Shown here piece after piece: positions 1 to 5,353 of a stretch of DNA of 9,450 nt. The first letter of the stretch is position 1. The number at the start of each line of letters is the position of its first letter. The DNA lies in the NCBI GenBank assembly GCA_035340095.1, contig DAORGN010000192.1, positions 1 through 9,450 on the forward strand, read 5' to 3'. The position numbers and the translations under genes were made by a program. The notes under the pieces were generated by a model. That model made no database searches. It was not told the DNA's origin and was given only the letters and a program-made list of their open reading frames with translations. The DNA comes from JAEUKA01 sp035340095 (GTDB lineage Bacteria > Myxococcota_A > Polyangia > Palsa-1104 > JAEUJZ01).

Positions 1-135
1 GTCGAGGTCGCCTACTACGACCTGCTGGATTCCGGCTGCCCCCACTGCCAGCAGTGCTCCCGCACTCTGAGCAAGCTCAACAAGGAGTACGGCGCCAAAG
101 GTCTCCAGCCTCTCGGTGCCGCCATCAACCAGGAT
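1..135 (+). CDS. Thioredoxin-fold (TlpA-like) protein, internal fragment
   Basis: Frame 1 is open from the window edge and reads as the active-site part of a thioredoxin/TlpA-type thiol-disulfide protein. A Gly-Cys-Pro-His-Cys motif falls at fragment residues 12-16 (CxxC redox pair C13/C16, with a further Cys at 19). It is followed by the usual helix (LSKLNKEYG) and then a strand of the kind 'KGLQPLGAAIN'. Such proteins reduce or exchange disulfides in the periplasm or at the membrane. The frame stays open to a TGA at 253-255, but from about position 130 it no longer looks like a thioredoxin; the other strand there encodes a dehydrogenase. No start codon or natural 3' end is in the window. 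Family assignment is moderately sure from the motif and context; the exact subfamily is not. Confidence 0.5.
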
Positions 136-663
136 GTCGACACCAGTCAGATAGCCAGGCTTCGGCCCGGCACAGAAGGCCAGCACTTCAGCCACCTCCT
201 CTGGTCGGCCGAAGCGCTTGAGTGCGGCAAACTCGACCAACTTCGCCGAACCTGACTTCTCCTCCAAGCGCCCCATCGGGGTGTCGAAACTGCCGGGTGA
301 CACCGACACGATCCGACCCCCGCGCTCGCCGAAGGCGGCCGCCATGTGTGCGGAGTACCAGATCACAAACGCCTTGCTCACCGAGTACGCCGAGGCGGGT
401 CGCATCTTCGCAGGCCCGCGTTGCACAGAGGCAACCAACTTGTCTGTCGCCGCTGACGGGTCGCTCAAGGCGAGCTTGAACGCCTTCTTCGGTCGCACCA
501 ATGAGGGCAGCATGTGACCGGCGATCGAGGCTACATTGACCACCGCTGACCCCTCATGAGCCAACGGCAAGGCCGCCCGAGTGACGTTGATGGTGCCTAG
601 CGCGTTGACTCTCATGATCTGGTCGGCCGACCCCATCAGTGGACTGAGTCCTGCGGTGTGCAC
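115..663 (-). CDS. SDR-family NAD(P)-dependent oxidoreductase, truncated at both ends
   Basis: Read from about 663 leftward, the minus strand gives about 180 residues of a classical short-chain dehydrogenase/reductase. In order: an NAG-type motif (HTAGLSP, 660-640), the helix Asn (MRVNALGTIN), the catalytic Ser strand (VVNVASIAG), the catalytic Tyr/Lys motif YSVSK at 387-373, the PG motif (VSPGSFDTPM), and the C-terminal signature from GRPEEVAEVLAF through GYLTGVDILVDGGT, ending at 115. The N-terminal Rossmann part with the TGxxxGxG cofactor motif is absent; instead recG begins on the other strand near 662. Beyond 115 the frame has no stop up to the window edge and runs antisense to a thioredoxin-like reading, whereas SDR proteins normally end soon after DGGT. 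It is therefore a gene fragment with artificial ends. Substrate cannot be told; the C-terminal wording resembles actinobacterial members (weak inference). Confidence 0.72.
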
Positions 664-2194
664 GACCGACGACACCGCACTTGCGGCATTGCGGGCAGCA
701 CTACCGTTTTCCCCGACGCGGGCGCAGGAACGGGCGATTGCGGAAATTCGTACCGACCTTGCGCGGCCTCATCCGATGCAGCGGCTGCTGCACGGCGACG
801 TTGGGTCAGGAAAAACGCTGGTCGCGTATGCGGCGTGCGAGCTGACGATGGCAAGCGGTCATCAAGCTGCGGTGATGGCTCCGACGGAAATTTTGGCCGA
901 ACAGCACTACAAGACGCTGCGGGTGTGGGCCCAAGCGACGGGACGCAAGCTGGCGTTGCTGACTGCGACAACGCCGAAAACTGCGCGCAAATCGACGCTG
1001 GCCCAGCTTCAGGCCGGGCGGTTTGCCGAAGTGTGGCGGATTGCCGAAGCGACGGGACAGGTGCTCGATCGGGAATCGATTTTGGCCATGCTCGCGGCGG
1101 GGTTTCTCGACATGGTCGTCGGGACGCACGCGCTGATTGCCGATGCCGTCGAGTTCAAAGATTTGGCCTTGGTGGTCATCGACGAACAGCATCGCTTTGG
1201 GGTCGGTCAGCGCGCCGCGCTCCGTCGCAAAGGCCGTCAGCCGCATATCCTGGTGATGACCGCGACGCCGATTCCGCGCACGCTGGCGCTGACGCTGTAT
1301 GGCGATCTGGATGTCAGTCAGCTCGACGAGCTACCACCGGGACGGACGCCGCCCACGACCAAGGTGTTGCCGGGGCGCAGCGGAGAAAAAAAAGCGCTGC
1401 TGGCGGTGCGCAAAGCAGTGTCTGAAGGCCGGCAAGCGTACTGGGTTTGTCCGCTCATCGAAGACAGCGACAAGCTGGAGCTTTCGAGCGCGACGGCGCG
1501 ACATGCGGCGCTGTGTTCGTCTTTGCCGGATCTGCGCGTCGGTCTGGTGCACGGTCGGCTGGGCAGCGACGAGCGCGATGATGTAATGGATCGTTTTCGA
1601 CGACGAGAACTGGATGTGCTGGTGGCGACGACGGTGATTGAAGTCGGCGTCGATGTGCCCAATGCCTCGCTGATGGTGATAGAGAGTGCCGAGCGCTTCG
1701 GTTTGGCCCAGCTTCATCAGCTTCGGGGTCGCGTCGGTCGTGGCGCCGGGGCCAGCGTGTGTCTGCTTTTGCACGGCAGCGGTCTCGGTGAAGAGTCGGG
1801 CACCGTGCTTTCCGCCGAGCTTTTGGATGACGACGACGAGGAAAAGAAGCCGCGGCGGCGGCGCAAGACGGCTGATGAAAAGACGGAAACGCAAGCAAGT
1901 GTTCCGTCTGCGCTGTCGCGCTTGGAAGTGGTTTCTGCGACGAGCGATGGCTTTCGACTGGCGGAAGCAGACTTGCGGATTCGTGGACCAGGAGAGGTGC
2001 TTGGAACCCGTCAGTCTGGCCTGCCGCCGCTTCGATTTGCCGACCTGTTGCGTGACATCGACCTGCTGACGATCGCTCGACGGGAAGCCGCAGCGCTTTT
2101 GTCACGCGACCCGGATCTCTGCCGACCCGAGCATGCCGTGACCAGTCGAGTTCTCGTCGAGCGCTGGTCATACTGCGACCTGACGCTCGAATAG
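662..2194 (+). CDS. recG: ATP-dependent DNA helicase RecG, 5'-truncated
   Basis: RecG is a superfamily 2 helicase that reverses stalled replication forks and branch-migrates Holliday junctions. Motifs follow E. coli RecG closely: LPF..TRAQ at the core start, Walker A GDVGSGKT (794-817), the ATPase box DEQH (1181-1192), TATPIPRT (from 1259), DELPPGRTP, QAYWVCPLIE, GLVHGRL, ATTVIEVGVDVPNAS, QLHQLRGRVGRG (from 1709) and the C-terminal IRGPGEVLGTRQSG with LLRD. The frame is open from a GTG at 581, but the first 27 codons are antisense to a dehydrogenase. Homology starts near 662, so the whole N-terminal wedge domain that grips branched DNA is missing. Two insertions relative to E. coli are seen: about 28 residues at 1004-1084 and a charged stretch of about 38 residues near 1790-1910 (DDDDEEKK then RRRRK). 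TAG at 2192-2194. Confidence 0.93.
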   Translation, partial: TTDDTALAALRAALPFSPTRAQERAIAEIRTDLARPHPMQRLLHGDVGSGKTLVAYAACELTMASGHQAAVMAPTEILAEQHYKTLRVWAQATGRKLALLTATTPKTARKSTLAQLQAGRFAEVWRIAEATGQVLDRESILAMLAAGFLDMVVGTHALIADAVEFKDLALVVIDEQHRFGVGQRAALRRKGRQPHILVMTATPIPRTLALTLYGDLDVSQLDELPPGRTPPTTKVLPGRSGEKKALLAVRKAVSEGRQAYWVCPLIEDSDKLELSSATARHAALCSSLPDLRVGLVHGRLGSDERDDVMDRFRRRELDVLVATTVIEVGVDVPNASLMVIESAERFGLAQLHQLRGRVGRGAGASVCLLLHGSGLGEESGTVLSAELLDDDDEEKKPRRRRKTADEKTETQASVPSALSRLEVVSATSDGFRLAEADLRIRGPGEVLGTRQSGLPPLRFADLLRDIDLLTIARREAAALLSRDPDLCRPEHAVTSRVLVERWSYCDLTLE

Positions 2195-2240
2195 CGCGAA
2201 GACGGACCCCAAAAATCGCTACGCGGTCTGGTCCGCGCTA
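2192..2240. terminator. Inverted repeat between convergent recG and rsfS
   Basis: TAGCGC at 2192-2197 pairs with GCGCTA at 2235-2240, and CGGACC at 2203-2208 can pair with GGTCCG at 2230-2235, giving a stem interrupted by an unpaired stretch on the left arm. The two outer arms contain the stop codons of recG (+) and rsfS (-). A compact alternative hairpin, CGCGG with CCGCG around a 6-nt loop, lies at 2222-2237. No long U tract follows on either side, although AAAAA lies in the loop. A bidirectional terminator serving both genes is the likely role; pairing is seen directly, function is inferred. Confidence 0.45.
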
Positions 2241-2681
2241 CGGGCGCGCTGGCTGTTCGTCGTCGTAACGATACGCCGACTGGGCATCCAGACGCAGCTC
2301 CGCTGGAATTTGCAGCGGCAGCCGCGGCGCATCAAACCACATTCCCTCGAGGTCGTAGAACTCCCGCAGCGGATGCTCGAAAACATGGACGACGGTGTCG
2401 CCGAAATCGAGCAGCGCCCAGTGTCCTTCGCGCAGACCTTCTGCTCCGAGCAGGCGCACACCGCGCTCTTCCATCGCTGAGACAATGCCTTCGGCGACCG
2501 CGCGCACCTGGCGATCGGCATGTGCCGAAGTGATCAGCAGATAGTCGGTGTAGCTTCCAGCTTGGGTCAGGTCGAGGAGGACGGGCTCAATGCCCTTTTT
2601 GTCGATGGCCGCCTGTGCACAAGCGAGCGCATCCTGACGGAACTTGTCGTTTGCGGCTGAGGGGTTCTTGCGTGCTGGCAA
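2238..2681 (-). CDS. rsfS: Ribosomal silencing factor RsfS (YbeB/Iojap family)
   Basis: RsfS binds ribosomal protein uL14 and blocks joining of the subunits, lowering translation in starvation or stationary phase. The family core is clear: EPVLLDLTQAGSYTDYLLITSAHADRQVRAVAE (residues 32-64) and WALLDFGDTVVHVFEHPLREFYDLEGMW (88-115). At 147 residues it is longer than E. coli RsfS (105), with a short N-terminal extension and a C-terminal tail of about 30 residues ending DDEQPARP. The start is TTG at 2681-2679, chosen because an AAGGA ribosome binding site lies 8 nt upstream (2694-2690). It is the last gene of the minus-strand cluster, 15 nt after the preceding stop. It is usually found near nadD or rlmH; neither is in this window. 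Confidence 0.93.
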   Translation of the reverse strand: MPARKNPSAANDKFRQDALACAQAAIDKKGIEPVLLDLTQAGSYTDYLLITSAHADRQVRAVAEGIVSAMEERGVRLLGAEGLREGHWALLDFGDTVVHVFEHPLREFYDLEGMWFDAPRLPLQIPAELRLDAQSAYRYDDEQPARP

Positions 2682-2696
2682 GTCTTTCTTCCTTCG

Positions 2697-3425
2697 TTAG
2701 TTGGGTTTTTGACTGACGGTGATCACCGCCGGACCGGTCCACTTGCGATCAAAGTGAGCGGTCAGTTTCTTTGCGTAGCTCTGGAGTCGCAGCTCCGATA
2801 GCAGCTTGGTTGCGCTCTGCGTCACTGCCGACAGTTCCGGTAGGGACAGCGCTTGCGGACCTTGGCTCGCGACGCGATTCCAGACGTAACCGGGCAGGGC
2901 GAGCGCGACTTGTCCGACGGCCATTGCCAGGCTTGATATGGCATCGCCAATCAGCTCTTTTTCCGTCGCCCGTGATGCATCAAGCATCGTCTTGCGAACG
3001 CTGCGCGCCTGATCTTCGGACAGCTTCTGTCCCATGTGCGCCGTCGACAGATAGTGCTCGAACATCGATCCCATCTCGAATGCGCGGAAGCCTGCTTCGA
3101 CGCCACTTAGAAGCTGGAGCCCGGTAAACAGCCGACGCAGGCGCTTCTGTTTGCGCAAAAGCGTGCCCAGCTTGCTAAGCGACGCCAAAATGCCCAATCG
3201 CTGAAACTCGGGCGCTTCCTCGAGCAGCGCTGACACCGCGCCTTCTTCGAGTTCGACGTTGTGTTCCCGCGCCAGGTGTTCGATAAGACCGCGCCGTGAA
3301 AAATCGACGAGCAGTTCGGACACACCAGGCAGCGGCACAAGGTTTGCGACAGCGATGAAAACACTGCGCACCATCACGATGCGGCGGTGTTTGCTGTCCG
3401 TTTGGGGGCTATCGTGGGACTCCAT
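2697..3425 (-). CDS. Uncharacterised protein with hydrophobic segments
   Basis: I do not recognise this 242-residue protein. The ATG at 3425-3423 is supported by AAGGAG at 3439-3434 with 8 nt spacing. After a polar N-terminus (residues 1-18) comes a hydrophobic stretch, VFIAVANLVPLPGVSELLV (22-40), and a second at about 158-182 (GDAISSLAMAVGQVALALPGYVW). Between them lies a basic, helical segment (LLRKQKRLRRLF, 89-100). The first segment, with a PxPG turn followed by an amphipathic helix, faintly recalls the small hydrophobic modules of DUF697/EcsC-like proteins, but I would not assign it. No lipobox or cleavable signal is evident; it may associate with the inner membrane. It sits third in the four-gene cluster, 24 nt after the lipoprotein gene and 15 nt before rsfS, so co-transcription is likely. 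Confidence 0.72.
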   Translation of the reverse strand: MESHDSPQTDSKHRRIVMVRSVFIAVANLVPLPGVSELLVDFSRRGLIEHLAREHNVELEEGAVSALLEEAPEFQRLGILASLSKLGTLLRKQKRLRRLFTGLQLLSGVEAGFRAFEMGSMFEHYLSTAHMGQKLSEDQARSVRKTMLDASRATEKELIGDAISSLAMAVGQVALALPGYVWNRVASQGPQALSLPELSAVTQSATKLLSELRLQSYAKKLTAHFDRKWTGPAVITVSQKPN

Positions 3426-3449
3426 CGCGTGCTCTCCTTGGTTCGCCTT

Positions 3450-4472
3450 TTAGCGGAACGACGGGACCAGCCCCCCGAGAAGCTCTTGCCGATCCAGTTG
3501 CGGACGGGGCCGCACAGGAGGGTCGGAGAACTCGCTCGGAATGGCAAATTTCACCGCCTCTCCTCCCAAGGCTACCACCTGCATGACGTGGGTGGCTTCG
3601 ACCTGGACTCGCTCGTCGGGAACGCCCGGTCGCGGCGCGACAAAACGGACCGCCAGTTCGATCGCCAGCGGCACGCCTTGTTCGCGATCGACGGTGGCCA
3701 GGCCTTCGACGGATTCGACGTTGACTGCGCCGCGCCAGGCCGACCCTTGTGATCGCAGCGGCACTTGCGCGGTATCGGCCATTTTCAGCGCCACCTGCCA
3801 CGTCGAGCGTCCGTGCGTGTTCCCACTGTTTGGCGTCCCGAGCTTGAGCCGATGTCCGACGGTTTCGACAAGCGCGACGCCGGTATCGAACGCCATCTGG
3901 CGAAGCCTCTCGCTGTGGCTGCCTTCGTTGCGATAGCGGACAAACGGCTGGTAGCGCATCTTGCTAAAGATGTACTGCGGGTCTGTCACCGCTTCGATGC
4001 CGCCGCCGTGATCGTTTTCGCTGCCGAGGTGGATGCGTCCGCTTGGGTCGACTTCAACAAAGCGCGTCTCTTGCATCGTCACCGGCGCGGTTTCAAATGC
4101 GTCATCGCCCGAAAACGGCTGCGCCGGACTGCCGAGCTTAAACCCTGGCTGCACCGGCGGAACTTGCGCCGCGCGCTGCGATGGAATCGGCGTAATCGTC
4201 CAGCGCGTCTGCGATTCGATGCGATGTGGCCCCAGCCGCGTAGCGACTTCTTTGTGGGTCAGCGACAGGACTTTGAGCAGCCGATCGCCGCGCACCAGAT
4301 CGTTTTGGGCACCAATCGAAACCGGTCCCGTCGATCGGGAAGACGAAGGGGCATTTTGACAGCCGATTTGGCACGCCCCGGCAAGGGCCATGCAAACAAG
4401 CCAGCCCTGAAACCGCGGTCGGTTCCGAAGCCTAGAGATAGGCAGCGACATGTACTGCGCGCTTAGCGCCAT
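3450..4472 (-). CDS. Probable lipoprotein of unknown function
   Basis: This 340-residue protein begins with a basic n-region (RLRNRPR) and a hydrophobic stretch ending in MALAGACQIGCQ, which looks like a lipoprotein signal with the lipidated Cys at residue 34 or 38. The mature part starts Ser/Gly-rich, then holds polar beta-type sequence with no family I recognise; it has no Cys after the signal. The start is uncertain: ATG at 4472 has no good ribosome binding site, and Met8 (4451) would give a more typical signal peptide. A consensus-like TTGACA lies at 4488-4483 but the matching -10 (TAAGCG) is poor. It follows the Cys-rich lipoprotein gene by 18 nt and precedes the next gene by 24 nt, so it belongs to the same likely operon. 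It probably acts in the periplasm or at the outer membrane. Confidence 0.72.
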   Translation of the reverse strand: MALSAQYMSLPISRLRNRPRFQGWLVCMALAGACQIGCQNAPSSSRSTGPVSIGAQNDLVRGDRLLKVLSLTHKEVATRLGPHRIESQTRWTITPIPSQRAAQVPPVQPGFKLGSPAQPFSGDDAFETAPVTMQETRFVEVDPSGRIHLGSENDHGGGIEAVTDPQYIFSKMRYQPFVRYRNEGSHSERLRQMAFDTGVALVETVGHRLKLGTPNSGNTHGRSTWQVALKMADTAQVPLRSQGSAWRGAVNVESVEGLATVDREQGVPLAIELAVRFVAPRPGVPDERVQVEATHVMQVVALGGEAVKFAIPSEFSDPPVRPRPQLDRQELLGGLVPSFR

Positions 4473-4490
4473 TTCTCGCCGCTGTCAAGG

Positions 4491-5222
4491 CTACTTGGCT
4501 TTTTTGCCGCCCGGCTTCTTCTTCGGCTCTTCTTTGTTGATGACGTTGCAGCCTGCCGCCGAAAAGCTGGCGCGCGAAATCACGCAAGCGACTTTGGCGG
4601 GGGCTCCGGCGCAGCCTTTCCAGCTGCTCTGGAAACCGTCGCAGACGAACGTGCCGGACAGCGTCGAACCACTGGTGCCGTACTGAAGTCCGCCGTCGGA
4701 ATTGACTTCGATCGTGCAGCTCGATTCGGGGTGCGGGCCGCTTGTGCCGTTCCAGTCGAGGCACATGTTGCCGTCCCAGTTGCACGCCGACTGCCGCATC
4801 TTCGCGGTGCCAAACGACAGCTTGCCGAGCGACGACGTGTTGTACGTTCCTGGTCCCTTAAAGCTGGTGATGGTGAGCTGGAAGTTCGGGCACTCGGCGC
4901 TGCTGCCGTCGGTGATGGTCAGCTCTTTTTTGGCCCAATCGAACTCGCACTTGGTCAGGTCGGCGCTCAGGACGCCTTTGCCGTCGGCGCCTTGGCTGTG
5001 TGGAACCCCACAATCGAACAGAATGCGGGCCATGTTGCTGCCTTGCTGGACTGCGTCAGCGACGACATCACTGCGTTCACCAGCGGTGGTGCCGACTTGG
5101 CCGATCTGCGGCACTTCTTTGGGCGGCAGCTTCGGCGGTGGCGGCTTGGGACAGCCGGTCAGCAACAGAACGGACAGAGCAGCGAGGGACAGCGTGGCTT
5201 GCGACATGGAAAAAGAGCGCAT
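4491..5222 (-). CDS. Cysteine-rich lipoprotein of unknown function
   Basis: This 243-residue protein has a clear lipoprotein signal: a short basic start, the hydrophobic run LAALSVLLL, and the lipobox LTGC with Cys24. A proline-rich spacer (PKPPPPKLPPKEVP) follows, as expected for a tether on the membrane. The mature domain contains ten Cys (for example DCG, KCE, ECP, ACN, MCL, SCT, VCD, GCA, ACV, GCN), an even number that fits disulfides in the periplasm or at the cell surface, in a Ser/Gly/Thr-rich, probably beta-rich fold. The C-terminus is lysine-rich (KKKPGGKKAK). No catalytic motif is seen. The ATG at 5222 lacks a Shine-Dalgarno; Met6 at 5207 also does. It is the first gene of the minus-strand cluster and is divergent from the GMC oxidoreductase. 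Confidence 0.78.
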   Translation of the reverse strand: MRSFSMSQATLSLAALSVLLLTGCPKPPPPKLPPKEVPQIGQVGTTAGERSDVVADAVQQGSNMARILFDCGVPHSQGADGKGVLSADLTKCEFDWAKKELTITDGSSAECPNFQLTITSFKGPGTYNTSSLGKLSFGTAKMRQSACNWDGNMCLDWNGTSGPHPESSCTIEVNSDGGLQYGTSGSTLSGTFVCDGFQSSWKGCAGAPAKVACVISRASFSAAGCNVINKEEPKKKPGGKKAK

Positions 5223-5228
5223 GCGACG

Positions 5229-5234
5229 ATTTTA
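5229..5234 (-). promoter_or_regulatory. Possible -10 element upstream of the Cys-rich lipoprotein gene
   Basis: On the minus strand TAAAAT lies at 5234-5229, only 6 nt before the ATG at 5222; a convincing -35 is not seen. If used, transcription would start at or next to the ATG and give a leaderless mRNA, which would agree with the missing ribosome binding site. Short AT-rich hexamers occur by chance, so this is weak. Confidence 0.22.
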
Positions 5235-5254
5235 CACGAGCGAGAAAAGATGAG

Positions 5255-5280
5255 CCAGAATCCTAAGATGAGGATTTTGG
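5255..5280. promoter_or_regulatory. Dyad in the divergent intergenic region (candidate operator)
   Basis: CCAGAATCCT (5255-5264) and AGGATTTTGG (5271-5280) form an inverted repeat around a 6-nt centre. Nine of ten positions are complementary, the tenth being a G/T pair. It lies between the lipoprotein cluster (-) and the GMC gene (+), 33 bp from the first start and 74 bp from the second. This position suits an operator controlling both promoters. No regulator gene is nearby. A hairpin in the transcript leading to the GMC gene is an alternative. Confidence 0.35.
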
Positions 5281-5339
5281 TTTCCAATCATTCAAAAAAA
5301 GCGTGTCGTAAAAAAGACGAGTGAAGCGCTTTGGTGCGC

Positions 5340-5345
5340 AGGAGG
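5340..5345 (+). promoter_or_regulatory. Ribosome binding site deciding the GMC gene start
   Basis: A full AGGAGG stands 8 nt before the ATG at 5354. It rules in that ATG over the in-frame GTG at 5321, which has no such site and would add 11 residues before the Rossmann strand. Confidence 0.85.
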
Positions 5346-5353
5346 GAACTCCC

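Noticed and set aside
581..661. The first 27 codons of the recG frame from GTG 581 as a real N-terminus
   Set aside because: These bases encode conserved dehydrogenase sequence on the other strand and show no RecG similarity.
1455..2171. Long minus-strand open frame (238 codons) opposite recG
   Set aside because: Arg/Pro/Ser-rich translation without any motif; it mirrors the codon structure of a well-supported helicase gene.
3765..4466. 233-codon plus-strand open frame opposite the second lipoprotein gene
   Set aside because: Arg-rich translation with no signal or domain; the minus strand fits the operon and has a lipoprotein signal.
4460..4488. Internal promoter with consensus TTGACA before the second lipoprotein gene
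   Set aside because: The -35 is perfect but the -10 at the right distance (TAAGCG) is poor, and the gene is only 18 nt behind its neighbour, so shared transcription is more likely.
5321..5353. GTG at 5321 as start of the GMC protein
   Set aside because: No ribosome binding site, and the AGGAGG at 5340-5345 points to ATG 5354.
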